Positions 51,972 through 64,000 of a DNA stretch of 64,000 nucleotides are shown here, piece by piece. The notes below the pieces were generated by a model. The model made no database searches. It saw nothing but the letters and a program-made list of their open reading frames with translations, and was not told the DNA's origin. Made by a program: the position numbers and the translations under genes. Source of the stretch: Glandiceps talaboti. Its lineage: Eukaryota; Hemichordata; Enteropneusta; Spengelidae. The stretch is taken from the NCBI RefSeq assembly GCF_964340395.1, contig NC_135550.1, positions 2,922,501 to 2,986,500 of the forward strand, read 5' to 3'. The stretch's first letter is position 1. Every line of letters begins with the position of its first letter.

Positions 51972-53696
51972 CACCCCACCCACACACACACACACACACA
52001 CATTTCACCATGCCTACAGCACTACTGAAACTTAGTTCAGTTGTGCTAATAACCTAGATCAACCAAAACAAGGATATTGCATACTTACGCTGTAAATTTT
52101 CAAACAACTGATCTTGTTCACTGGACAATAAAAACTGGGCAAATGGGCCTACTTTTTCTTTAAATTCTTTTTCTTCTTTTAGATATTTCCGTTTAGCTGT
52201 AAACAAAGACAAAAATCACTCGCACAATGTACGTTATATTTCTGACAAACTGGAAATTGGTAGCTATGAAAATACTTGATCTCTACATTTTATGAAATAG
52301 TGATAACTGACATGTTTTTTGCTTTATAATTTGAATTTAAAGGGCCACTGCAATTCTATTTCTTTCTTTACACTAATATCTTCATACTGCCCCCTAATGA
52401 AAGGAATGTACGATTAAATGTTGATTTACTGCATGCGTCACATAGAAATGGGAGGGGGAAAATCTGTACCTCCCAGCCTGCTTCCTTCGACTTTTTTCGT
52501 GTTTCCGGAATATGCTGAGCACTCACGTATTAGCAAAGCCAAAGGTGTTGTTTACATTTGTAATATTACGTCATCCTTGAGGCCAACCTGGTCTTGGTGT
52601 ACTTTCACATTACATTTTTATTAATAACTCAATTAATTCTATCCAAACTTTCATGTTTTACTGAGGCATATTTTTATTCTGATACCCTCTGGTAAATATG
52701 TACAGTAACATTTTTTTCTAAGATTGTGCCTCTTTGATTTGCAGTGATTTTATTGCTTTTAGAGATTACTTATAACTTTTGTACCTCTTTCTTGATGTCA
52801 TTTAACATACAAGAGTTGCTTTGCCAACTACTGGATTACTAATCAGTCAGTCACTGTTACTGACCACACACTTACTTTGTACTTTCTTACTGCCTGTTGA
52901 TGTTGCTGCCTGAATTAAGCCATACTCTCTGGCTATCTTTTTCCGCCTCTCCCTTTCCATTAATTTTCTACTAAACATATCTACATGGGACAGTTTAAGA
53001 GCTGTAAAGAAACCAAATCAATTTTACCATGTACATTTGTATAACCCTGACATTGCAATGTTGCTGTCACAGTAAGATATCTCACAAAACTAACAAGGCT
53101 GCAAAAAAGCATGGTAGCTGAAGGCCTGTCTATTTTACAATAGATACATCACATACAGTTTTACAATAGGTACATCACATACAGTTTTACAATAGGTACA
53201 TCACATACAGTTTTACAATAGGTACATCACATACAGTTTTACAATAGGTACATCACATACAGTTTTACAATAGGTACATCACATACAGTTTTACAATAGG
53301 TACATCACATACAGTTTTACAATAGGTACATCACATACAGTTTTACAATAGGTACATCACACACAGTTTTACAATAGGTACATCACATACAGTTTTACAA
53401 TAGGTACATCACATACAGTTTTACAATAGGTACATCACATACAGTTTTACAATTGGTACATCACATACAGTTTTATAATAGGTACATCACATACAGTTTT
53501 ACAATAGGTACATCACACAGTTTTACAACCGGTATCTTCAACTCCCTATCACACACAGTTTTACAAGCGATATCTTTCATCTCCCAGTCACACACAGTTT
53601 TACAAGCGGTATCTTCATCCCCCAGACACTCACTCACACATACACACACACATACACCCACATACACCCACACCCACACACACACACACACACACA

Positions 53697-53749
<53 letters not shown>

Positions 53750-56700
53750 TAACACATCAACTGCCTATTCAGTAACTTTTGCCATTATTCACTGTTTAAT
53801 AGTCTTTCTTGTACATGTATAATAATGTGTGATATCTCTCCTTTTTGTTTGTGACAAATAAACATTTTTTGAGATGGCAGAGGACTTTGATTGTGGTGAA
53901 GAATCCTGACTTGTTCAAAAATAACCTTTGGGGTCTCTACTATAATTCCTTCTCATTATGACACATGGTTTACCATACAGTCCTGGTGGGACACGACATT
54001 TCATCCATGCAAGTATTTAATTTAAAGCCAAGTTAACTTTTCTAAAAGAGGAACATTGGAAGGAGAGACCACAACACATTCAAGTACCAGGGTACTTTAT
54101 ACATTTCAACCTATTGTTAACACATGTGAGTACTACAATTATTAGAATATTAAAAACTATTTAAATTGTCATGTGAGTACTTCTATTATCAAAGTATGAA
54201 ACATTGTCTAAATTGCCATGTGACTCTGCAAATATACCAAATAATGATGGGGAAAATATTAAATAAAAGAGACTGACCTGTATCTAAGTCTTCATCGTTT
54301 AAATCTACAGTTAAATTACTCACTAAAGTTTCAGCATCATTGTCATACTCCTGCAAATAAAATGAAGCATTTTATAATCATTGTATAATCATGAATGGGT
54401 ATTTTTAGGCTTGGCAGAACTCCATCTGATTAAAATTCCATCTAGTGTTCAAGCTGCAATTTCTTTTTGGCTGTTACCTTTACTGTAGTTTGTTCTTTTG
54501 TGAGTGCTCACTACATACATCTGACACAATACCATAGGTTTTCTTGAACCCAATCTCATACTTATGAGTAGCCAATCAGAATCCGTCTTACAATATACAA
54601 CTCAAAATTCAAAATTCAAAGAGAACCACCAAACAATAACGATAACATCATTGTTGTCTGCACTCTGTGCTCAAACTCTTTTCAAACAGAGCATTCTGAA
54701 GTTCTGTACCTGTATGTTTCGATGTGTTACGCCTTCTCATTAATTAAGTGAATTTGCTCAGCACCCGCATGTGGCTCAGGACAACCTATGGTATTGTGTC
54801 AGAGTGTTTAATGAGCACCCACAAAAGAACAAATAACACTAAACGTAATTGCCAAAAATAAATCACACTGTGTTACACTACATTGGATTTACTGTAATCA
54901 GATTGGGAACTTGAATTCAAGGTGATAAGGGTGCCCATACTTAATTGTGTTTCTCATCATAACACAACTGATGTTGGGTTGGGCTGTCAGTTAAAATTTG
55001 TCTCAAAAGTCTTTAATGCCCTAATGCACAGTAGAAGTAATACACAGAAGTAATGCCCTAATACACAGTAGAAGTAATACACAGAAGTAATGCCCTAATG
55101 CACAGTAGAAGTAATACACAGAAGTAATGCCCTAATACACAGTAGAAGTAATACCCTAATACACAGTAGAAGTAATCCCCTAATACACAGTAGAAGTAAT
55201 CCCCTAATACACAGTAGAAGTAATCCCCTAATACACAGTAGAAGTAATCCCCTAATACACAGTAGAAGTAATCCCCTACTACACAGTAGAAGTAATCCCC
55301 TAATACACAGTAGAAGTAATCCCCTAATACACAGTAGAAGTAATCCCCTAATACACAGTAGAAGTAATATCCTAATACACAGTAGAAGTAATCCCCTAAT
55401 ACACAGTAGAAGTAATCCCCTAATACACAGTAGAAGTAATCCCCTAATACACAGTAGAAGTAATCCCCTAATACACAGTAGAAGTAATCCCCTAATACAC
55501 AGTAGAAGTAATGCCCTAATACACAGTAGAAGTAATACCCTAATACACAGTAGAAGTAATACCCTAATACACAGTAGAAGTAATCCCCTAATACACAGTA
55601 GAAGTAATCCCCTAATACACAGTAGAAGTAATCCCCTAATACACAGTAGAAGTAATACCCTAATACACAGTAGAAGTAATCCCCTAATACACAGTAGAAG
55701 TAATACCCTAATACACAGTAGAAGTAATACCCTAATACACAGTAGAAGTAATACCCTAATACACAGTAGAAGTAATACCCTAATACACAGTAGAAGTAAT
55801 ACCCTAATACACAGTAGAAGTAATACCCTAATACACAGTAGAAGTAATACCCTAATACACAGTAGAAGTAATGCCATAATACACAGTAGAAGTAATACCA
55901 TAATACACAGTAGAAGTAATACCCTAATACACAGTAGAAGTAATACCCTAATACACAGTAGAAGTAATCCCCTAATACACAGTAGAAGTAATCCCCTAAT
56001 ACACAGTAGAAGTAATCCCCTAATACACAGTAGAAGTAATACCCTAATACACAGTAGAAGTAATCCCCTAATACACAGTAGAAGTAATCCCCTAATACAC
56101 AGTAGAAGTAATACCCTAATACACAGTAGAAGTAATCCCCTAATACACAATAGAAGTAATGCCCTAATACACAGTAGAAGTAATACCCTAATACACAGTA
56201 GAAGTAATACCCTAATACACAGTAGAAGTAATCCCCTAATACCCTAATACACAGTAGAAGTAATCCCCTAATACACAGTAGAAGTAATACCCTAATACAC
56301 AGTAGAAGTAATCCCCTAATACACAGTAGAAGTAATCCCCTAATACACAGTAGAAGTAATCCCCTAATACACAGTAGAAGTAATCCCCTAATACACAGTA
56401 GAAGTAATCCCCTAATACACAGTAGAAGTAATGCCCTAATACACAGTAGAAGTAATACCCTAATACACAGTAGAAGTAATACACAGTAGAAGTAATACAC
56501 AGTAGAAGTAATACACAGTAGAAGTAATACACAGTAGAAGTAATACACAGTAGAAGTAATACACAGTAGAAGTAATCCCCTAATACACAGTAGAAGTAAT
56601 CCCCTAATACACAGTAGAAGTAATACCCTAATACACAATAGAAGTAATACCCTAATACACAATAGAAGTAATACCCTAATACACAGTAGAAGTAATACCC

Positions 56701-59700
56701 TAGTACACAGTAGAAGTAATACCCTAATACACAGTAGAAGTAATACCCTAATACACAGTAGAAGTAATACCCTAATACACAGTAGAAGTAATCCCCTAAT
56801 ACACAGTAGAAGTAATACCCTAATACACAATAGAAGTAATACCCTAATACACAGAAGTAATACCCTAATACACAGTAGAAGTAATACCCTAATACACAGT
56901 AGAAGTAATACAATAATACACAGTAGAAGTAATACCCTAATACACAGTAGAAGTAATACCCTAATACACAGTAGAAGTAATACCCTAATACACAGTAGAA
57001 GTAATCCCCTAATACACAGTAGAAGTAATCCCCTAATACACAGTAGAAGTAATACAATAATACACAGTAGAAGTAATACCCTAATACACAGTAGAAGTAA
57101 TACCATAATACACAGTAGAAGTAATACCCTAATACACAGTAGAAGTAATACAATAATACACAGTAGAAGTAATACAATAATACACAGTAGAAGTAATCCC
57201 CTAATACACAGTAGAAGTAATCCCCTAATACACAGTAGAAGTAATGCCCTAATACACAGTAGAAGTAATACCCTAATACACAGAAGTAATACCCTAATAC
57301 ACAGTAGAAGTAATCCCCTAATACACAGTAGAAGTAATGCCCTAATACACAGTAGAAGTAATACCCTAATACACAGTAGAAGTAATACCCTAATACACAG
57401 TAGAAGTAATCCCCTAATACACAGTAGAAGTAATCCCCTAATACACAGTAGAAGTAATCCCCTAATACACAGTAGAAGTAATCCCCTAATACACAGTAGA
57501 AGTAATCCCCTAATACACAGTAGAAGTAATCCCCTAATACACAGTAGAAGTAATCCCCTAATACACAGTAGAAGTAATACCCTAATACACAGTAGAAGTA
57601 ATCCCCTAATACACAGTAGAAGTAATCCCCTAATACACAGTAGAAGTAATCCCCTAATACACAGTAGAAGTAATCCCCTAATACACAGTAGAAGTAATAC
57701 CCTAATACACAGTAGAAGTAATACCCTAATACACAGTAGAAGTAATACCCTAATACACAGTAGAAGTAATACCCTAATACACAGTAGAAGTAATACCCTA
57801 ATACACAGTAGAAGTAATACCCTAATACACAGTAGAAGTAATCCCCTAATACACAGTAGAAGTAATGCCCTAATACACAGTAGAAGTAATCCCCTAATAC
57901 ACAGTAGAAGTAATCCCCTAATACACAGTAGAAGTAATCCCCTAATACACAGTAGAAGTAATCCCCTAATACACAGTAGAAGTAATCCCCTAATACACAG
58001 TAGAAGTAATACCCTAATACACAGAAGTAATACCCTAATACACAGTAGAAGTAATCCCCTAATACACAGTAGAAGTAATCCCCTAATACACAGTAGAAGT
58101 AATACCCTAATACACAGTAGAAGTAATACCCTAATACACAGTAGAAGTAATACCCTAATACACAGTAGAAGTAATCCCCTAATACACAGTAGAAGTAATC
58201 CCCTAATACACAGTAGAAGTAATACCCTAATACACAGTAGAAGTAATCCCCTAATACACAGTAGAAGTAATACACAGTAGAAGTAATACACAGTAGAAGT
58301 AATCCCCTAATACACAGTAGAAGTAATACACAGTAGAAGTAATACACAGTAGAAGTAATCCCCTAATACACAGTAGAAGTAATACACAGTAGAAGTAATA
58401 CACAGTAGAAGTAATCCCCTAATACACAGTAGAAGTAATCCCCTAATACACAGTAGCAGTAATCCCCTAATACACAGTAGAAGTAATCCCCTAATACACA
58501 GTAGAAGTAATACACAGTAGAAGTAATACACAGTAGAAGTAATCCCCTAATACACAGTAGAAGTAATACACAGTAGAAGTAATACACAGTAGAAGTAATC
58601 CCCTAATACACAGTAGAAGTAATACACAGTAGAAGTAATACACAGTAGAAGTAATCCCCTAATACACAGTAGAAGTAATACCCTAATACACAGTAGAAGT
58701 AATCCCCTAATACACAGTAGAAGTAATCCCCTAATACACAGTAGAAGTAATCCCCTAATACACAGTAGAAGTAATACCCTAATACACAGTAGAAGTAATA
58801 CCCTAATACACAGTAGAAGTAATCCCCTAATACACAGTAGAAGTAATACCCTAATACACAGTAGAAGTAATCCCCTAATACACAGTAGAAGTAATCCCCT
58901 AATACACAGTAGAAGTAATCCCCTAATACACAGTAGAAGTAATGCCTTAATACACAGTAGAAGTAATCCCCTAATACACAGTAGAAGTAATCCCCTAATA
59001 CACAGTAGAAGTAATACAATAATACACAGTAGAAGTAATCCCCTAATACACAGTAGAAGTAATCCCCTAATACACAGTAGAAGTAATCCCCTAATACACA
59101 GTAGAAGTAATGCCCTAATACACAGTAGAAGTAATACCCTAATACACAGAAGTAATACCCTAATACACAGTAGAAGTAATCCCCTAATACACAGTAGAAG
59201 TAATACAATAATACACAGTAGAAGTAATACCCTAATACACAGTAGAAGTAATACCCTAATACACAGTAGAAGTAATCCCCTAATACACAGTAGAAGTAAT
59301 ACCCTAATACACAGTAGAAGTAATCCCCTAATACACAGTAGAAGTAATCCCCTAATACACAGTAGAAGTAATACCCTAATACACAGTAGAAGTAATCCCC
59401 TAATACACAATAGAAGTAATGCCCTAATACACAGTAGAAGTAATACCCTAATACACAGTAGAAGTAATACCCTAATACACAGTAGAAGTAATCCCCTAAT
59501 ACACAGTAGAAGTAATACCCTAATACACAGTAGAAGTAATCCCCTAATACACAGTAGAAGTAATCCCCTAATACACAGTAGAAGTAATCCCCTAATACAC
59601 AGTAGAAGTAATCCCCTAATACACAGTAGAAGTAATCCCCTAATACACAGTAGAAGTAATGCCCTAATACACAGTAGAAGTAATACCCTAATACACAGTA

Positions 59701-60480
59701 GAAGTAATACACAGTAGAAGTAATACACAGTAGAAGTAATACACAGTAGAAGTAATACACAGTAGAAGTAATACACAGTAGAAGTAATACACAGTAGAAG
59801 TAATCCCCTAATACACAGTAGAAGTAATCCCCTAATACACAGTAGAAGTAATACACAGTAGAAGTATATACTACTGAACAATTGCTTTTATATGATATAT
59901 AGGTTATGATGATATGTTGGACGAGTGCTAAAAATCAATGTGAGGCAACATATGCCGAGTCCTTATTTGTAACTAAATACATTGCAAAAGATTAATAAAT
60001 GTGTAAAAGCTTTGTTATTGTACATACAATAACAAACATTTTACACATGTTTAGTGCACCGATACACATCAGTACAAGTACAGATTACAGTGTTTTCTCT
60101 CATATCAGGAAACCACAGTAACATAAAAGATGAAATTAGATAAAACTGGTATAGTTTCATATGCATTAACTATACCACGATTTTGTACCATGTACCATGA
60201 TTGTGTAAAACTGACATAGTTCTTCATGTGCCATGATTTTGATTGGGAACACCAATTAGATGAGTGGGGAACTTATGTAGATTTTATCACTTGCCCTTTA
60301 TAGCAAACACACTGGTGTAGAAGTCCCATGTAGCCCCATGAGATGCATTTGATGGGACTATAAAAAGTACACTTACCCTTTCAAAATCATCCCTATACGG
60401 CATATAACCAAGTTCTTGTTGTTCAGGTAAAGTCATTTCCACTGGTGTAAATGGAGTTGTTAGTGAAGGTGACAAAGGAC
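40234..60480 (-). CDS. TADA2B: TADA2B (ADA2b, SAGA acetyltransferase adaptor), 10 exons, 5' end missing
   Basis: Ten minus-strand exons join in phase into 286 residues plus a TAG stop. TADA2B is the ADA2 subunit that links the GCN5/PCAF acetyltransferase and TADA3 within nuclear SAGA. In order: a linker including SLTTPFTP and LGYMPYRDDFE; an acidic segment ALKLSHVDMFSRKLMERERR; a lysine-rich helix KEEKEFKEKVGPFAQFLLSS; LMRYRRHGITKLE; ESARHKREKRKENKKK; and a C-terminal SWIRM domain from YLSEKEKKLCKSMGMKPARY to FLSNSGWIS. The ARHKREKRKENK and YRRxGIT motifs mark the 2B paralogue, not TADA2A. Human TADA2B is about 420 residues, so about 130 residues (ZZ finger, SANT) lie past 64000. The gene converges on MCM8, with about 9.9 kb between stop codons. 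The span given is the gene; exons are listed separately. Confidence 0.95.
40868..40930 (-). CDS. TADA2B: TADA2B exon, SWIRM core
   Basis: The acceptor is TGTTTCAG and the donor GTATAT. It has 21 codons, LCKSMGMKPARYVTIKAIVI then K. PARYVTxK is conserved in ADA2 SWIRM domains. Confidence 0.95.
41578..41651 (-). CDS. TADA2B: TADA2B exon, start of SWIRM region
   Basis: The acceptor is GTTTTACAG and the donor GTAAGT. It encodes VSDVNDFQEMKYTQGFNYLS then EKEKK. It corresponds to the ENLPGFELLSDREK segment that opens the SWIRM domain, though with an insertion-like divergent start. Confidence 0.88.
42007..42150. mobile_element. Palindromic MITE, 143 bp, TADA2B intron
   Basis: 'ataatctcccggtattccg' pairs with 'ataccgggagattat'. 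The inner arms 'gctacgtcatc' and 'gatgacgtag', and 'gaatgattcccct' and 'aggggaatcat', extend the inverted repeat nearly to the centre. Confidence 0.8.
42911..42973. repeat. Hairpin inverted repeat, TADA2B intron
   Basis: 'gtgacgtcaaaatatagtaa' pairs with 'ttactatactttgaggtcac' around a short loop; arms of about 28 bp with two mismatches. Confidence 0.8.
43171..43202 (-). CDS. TADA2B: TADA2B micro-exon (Lys/Glu rich)
   Basis: A 32-nt exon between TTTGTTTTAG and GTGAGT joins in phase on both sides and encodes VKEEKVKEEK. It is short and low in complexity. It is supported by both splice sites and by exact phase with its neighbours. Skipping it would shift the frame. Confidence 0.75.
43343..44593. 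repeat. 61-bp minisatellite, about 20.5 units, with higher-order repeats
   Basis: The unit includes 'tgacaaagcaggtattgatg' and 'aaggacagtctttcacaagg'. Units alternate by type in the first 7. Then units 10-14 and 15-19 repeat the same five-variant order (305 bp). The array ends 14 bp from the TADA2B donor at 44607. Confidence 0.95.
44607..44694 (-). CDS. TADA2B: TADA2B exon, ARHKREKRKENK basic motif
   Basis: The acceptor is TTCTCTTAG and the donor GTCAGT. It encodes ECPEFESARHKREKRKENKK then KMALTGSKRG, the basic stretch diagnostic for TADA2B. A 61-bp array begins about 14 bases into the downstream intron. Confidence 0.95.
44700..45560. other. TADA2B intron, unassigned
   Basis: A/T-rich, no frames or repeats recognised. 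A short AC/GC-rich microsatellite follows at 45564-45610. Confidence 0.4.
45626..45697 (-). CDS. TADA2B: TADA2B exon, YRRHGITK motif
   Basis: The acceptor is ATCTTTGCAG and the donor GTATGT. It encodes REKQLRVRIKELMRYRRHG then ITKLE. The intron before it contains the 44-bp inverted array. Confidence 0.94.
45921..51065. repeat. 44-bp minisatellite, about 117 units, with a 3.7-kb inverted block
   Basis: The unit includes 'tatactaatactggtataa' and 'ctatcatgagaaatggaagg'. Orientation is + at 45921-46326, reversed at about 46332-50013 and + again at 50014-51065. The junctions are at about 46327-46332 ('ttttctataggaaatatatagg') and 50013/50014 ('catgatagtttctatac'). It fills most of a TADA2B intron. 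Confidence 0.97.
51080..52030 (+). repeat. Dispersed repeat family R1, copy 3, with CA microsatellite
   Basis: Matches 61540-62995 in the same orientation and 10-1020 and 3160-3730 inverted. (CA)n lies at 51879-51998, interrupted by 'ccccaccccacc', followed by 'catgcctacagcactactga'. Confidence 0.7.
52089..52196 (-). CDS. TADA2B: TADA2B exon, charged helix
   Basis: The acceptor is TGTTTACAG and the donor GTAAGT. It encodes KRKYLKEEKEFKEKVGPFAQ then FLLSSEQDQLFENLQ, matching the EEKE...LxPxxQF...FDxLFENM region of TADA2B. Next to its acceptor side the intron has an AC microsatellite. Confidence 0.94.
52200..52870. other. TADA2B intron, unassigned
   Basis: No repeat or coding feature recognised. 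Confidence 0.4.
52876..53001 (-). CDS. TADA2B: TADA2B exon, ERERRK helix
   Basis: The acceptor is TCTTTACAG and the donor GTAAGT. It encodes ALKLSHVDMFSRKLMERERR, then KKIAREYGLIQ and a variable Ser/Thr/Ala tail. Confidence 0.94.
53132..53520. repeat. 26-bp minisatellite, about 15 units, TADA2B intron
   Basis: The unit includes 'acatcacatacagttttac' and 'aataggt'. After 53520 three longer, diverged units ('cacacagttttacaa…ggtatctt') lead into a CA microsatellite. Confidence 0.95.
53630..53747. repeat. (CA)n/(CACC) microsatellite
   Basis: Compound dinucleotide tract with scattered CC interruptions. Confidence 0.97.
54278..54350 (-). CDS. TADA2B: TADA2B exon, acidic segment
   Basis: The acceptor is TATTTGCAG and the donor GTCAGT. 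It encodes EYDNDAETLVSNLTVDLN then DEDLDT and ends in phase 1. The preceding intron, about 6 kb, holds the 24-bp array. Confidence 0.93.
55021..59866. repeat. 24-bp minisatellite, about 200 units, TADA2B intron
   Basis: The unit includes 'taatacacagtagaagtaat' plus CCCC, ACCC or GCCC. A 16-bp short form lacking the C-rich part occurs in clusters near 56475-56575, 58265-58420, 58505-58655 and 59700-59800. The unit has no stop in two minus-strand frames, so very long spurious Leu/Cys- and Tyr/Phe-rich frames run across it. Confidence 0.97.
59880..60376. other. TADA2B intron, unassigned
   Basis: A/T-rich; 'tgtaccatga…ttgtgtaaaactg' short repeats near 60150-60230. No other feature. Confidence 0.4.
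60377..60480 (-). CDS. TADA2B: TADA2B first exon in window
   Basis: Minus-strand acceptor is TCTCTCTAG and donor GTAAGT. It encodes GPLSPSLTTPFTPVEMTLPE, then QQELGYMPYRDDFER, a close match to the segment after the SANT domain. It starts in phase 1, so a G-ending exon must precede it beyond the window or unseen. Confidence 0.95.
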
Positions 60481-61535
60481 CTAGAGAGAATATGAGTAAA
60501 GTGATACATTTTATTATGATTTGGATATTAACTTATATATCTAGTCTAGCCGTTTTTTATTTATTTTGCCATAATATGGGGATATCATATTTTAGCATTT
60601 ATACCCACAGACACTGCCAATTAGTCAGAAAGTGTGAGTAAATATCGGTAAATGTTGGTTAATAAGACATGTAGAGTGTAGTTTTTGTTTACTGATGTCT
60701 GTTACAACCACTAGCAATGTATTTTTTCACAATGCTGTTGAGTTTTGTTCACCTAGTGACTACGCTCGCCATAGGCTACGTGCTATCCATGTCTCTTTAT
60801 GACGTCATAAAATCCCGTGGTCTAGGTGGGACCGGAAATACCCGAAAACTCTCGAAGTAAATCCGAAGGGAAGTGACTGAAAAAGGGTCATTTTAAGGTG
60901 TTTGCAGACGCTTTTGAAAAGTTTTAAAACCAAAATGCATTTCACAAACATGTCGTCTAGCAAATTAGCGATAGTGAATGTGAGCATTTTGAATCACCTT
61001 TAAAAAGCGTTGTCTTTAATAGCTATGTCTTCGGAAGATGATACAATATTATGGAGTTTTACACATACGCATCAACATGGGGTATGTCACACTTCAATAT
61101 AGTTCATATATGGTCAAAAAATCAAGGTAGTTTCTAAGAGCACCATAAGTGTAAACTTGAGTAACTACTGGTTATAAACTTATCATGTAGTATTCATATT
61201 ACACACCAAATTTCTATGCAACGATATGTTTACAATTACTCAATGACTTCAATACCATGGGTTGGAAAGAAACAAATCTTGTGTGTGTTGTGCACATCAT
61301 TATACCATGTGTTTTTCCTGAGTGGGATTTGTCTGACAACAATCTTTATGTATCTAAACTGTATCCCCTATAATGGAATGTCAGTGACACACAATACATA
61401 CATTTACACTGCAATATACATTCTACATATCTTCAGACCTCACGTTATACAATTTTACTGTCCGATTTGAACTGTCTTATATTTTTGACAATTCTCTGAA
61501 ATTCTATAACACAATATCACTTTCATGTATTTTTT
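60481..61535. other. TADA2B upstream intron, unassigned
   Basis: No SANT or ZZ coding exon is visible on the minus strand here. No tandem structure seen. Confidence 0.4.
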
Positions 61536-61539
61536 GGAA

Positions 61540-62995
<1,456 letters not shown>

Positions 62996-62999
62996 CTGA

Positions 63000-64000
63000 A
63001 CATATTCACAGTACATATAGATATTGGTGTTTCAGTAAGAAACTTGCTGTATTTTGATGAAAATACCACCATGCTTATCATATTTAGTGAACGTTAATCT
63101 TTATGGTCCAGATATGGGTGTTGCAGACTGAGATGTACAGCGGAAGGGGCCCAACTTTAGGAAGGCTCGTAAGATGTACTACCAAAATCCATATCTGGGC
63201 TACAGAAAGGTTTTATCATATACCATGTAGTGGCAAGGAAACATCATTTGACTCACATACATTGGCAGTGAAATATTACTTTACTCACAAAAAATGTAAA
63301 AATATTGACAACACTAAATCACTGAGCGAACAGCTATCGATGAGCTTGCCATATCTGGGCAAAGTCATTCGCGCAAACCAGAGTTATTATTTCTCCCACT
63401 ACATTTCGAAACAAAACTCTAGCATCTTACCTCACGTATACGTAATACATATTCATAAGCAATGAAAGTCCGTCTCTCAAAGAATGCATTTCAGATAACA
63501 GTGGCCTCATGTTATAGCGAATTATTGCAACTGCCGCAAAGTTCACAGCAAAGCAGAAAAACTACAGGGTATTCACACATACAACTTTCCCAAAAAGAAG
63601 TCCTACAAACTATAATTGGGGAGTACAACAGAAATGATGGACATTCACACGGCGATTTTTTAACGTTGTAGTAAAAAAATCTGTGGTTAGCGACAATGAT
63701 CAACTGAGTTCAACACAGCTAGCTAGCATGAACAGCCAACATTGTACAGATGCATGCACTGAGTCAATGTGAACGAGCGATTCAAAAGACCCGAGTAAAA
63801 GTTACTAGTCTCATTTAAATCTAGGATAACCAATATTTGACGGCGTTAAAGAGTATAAAGTAAAAACGGGGAAAGATTTGTCGGACATTTACATTACGGG
63901 CAGATAAACGGGTACTGTACAGAGTATTTATACTAGTCCGGGTGATGAATGCTGTCATCTAGACGTTCTTAACTCACTCGCCCGAACAAACTGTGCTAAA
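63000..64000. other. Unassigned sequence at the right edge
   Basis: A 120-codon plus-strand frame at 63103-63465 shows no motif that I recognise and no convincing splice context. 'ccatatctgggc' occurs twice on this strand. It is probably intron or upstream region of TADA2B. Confidence 0.35.

Noticed and set aside
55021-59866. CCCTAA in every unit, suggesting an interstitial telomere
   Set aside because: The hexamer occurs once per 24-bp unit and is never in tandem with itself; coincidental.
55058-59881. Minus-strand open frames of up to 1077 codons (Leu/Cys/Ile and Tyr/Phe/Cys repeats)
   Set aside because: They are the 24-bp array read through; the period is a multiple of three and the unit lacks stops in two frames at once. 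No start context or family.
63103-63465. 120-codon plus-strand frame at the right edge
   Set aside because: No motif, no splice or promoter context, and no codon pattern that I can defend; left as unassigned sequence.

Overview
This window is animal nuclear DNA, probably from a marine invertebrate deuterostome. It holds large parts of two conserved eukaryotic genes, both split into short phase-matched exons with GT-AG introns, on opposite strands and converging. Most of the rest is tandem minisatellites and DNA-transposon-like repeats. About 24 kb, or 38% of the window, lies in a dozen minisatellite arrays. Two of these sit exactly on splice junctions. From memory, repeats of that kind were named 'mirage minisatellites' at the amphioxus Adh locus, so amphioxus (a cephalochordate) is my best guess for the source. 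That is an inference, not something the sequence proves.

Left half, + strand (1-30336): MCM8, the MCM-family helicase of homologous recombination and replication-fork repair. Seventeen exons (4279-30336) join in frame into about 626 residues, from the OB-fold/zinc-finger region through the AAA+ core to the C-terminus. The N-terminal quarter lies upstream of the window. Bases 1-3 look like the end of the preceding exon. Introns carry a 67-bp array, a LINE 3' end, a MITE, a foldback element with 131-bp arms, a 4.15-kb 50-bp array, a triple-nested set of inverted-repeat elements, a 66-bp array that copies the intron/exon-8 junction, a 37-bp array that begins at the exon-12 donor, and a 52/55-bp array. 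A 28-bp array lies in the probable 3' UTR.

Middle (30.3-40.2 kb): the space between the two 3' ends. It holds 36-bp and 57-bp arrays, dispersed repeats, and AC/ATAC microsatellites.

Right half, - strand (60480 down to 40234): TADA2B, the ADA2 subunit of the SAGA acetyltransferase module. Ten exons join in frame into 286 residues, ending in a SWIRM domain. The ZZ and SANT exons lie beyond position 64000. Its introns hold a 61-bp array with higher-order structure, a 5.1-kb 44-bp array with a 3.7-kb inverted block, a 26-bp array, and a 4.85-kb 24-bp array. The last 3.5 kb is dispersed repeat, a long CA microsatellite and unassigned sequence.

The two genes have no known direct functional link; both are conserved nuclear factors. 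The unusual biology is in the arrays: MCM8 pre-mRNA must choose one of 27 near-identical 3' splice sites and one of 35 near-identical 5' splice sites. Almost all long uninterrupted reading frames in the window are by-products of stop-free tandem repeats, not genes.
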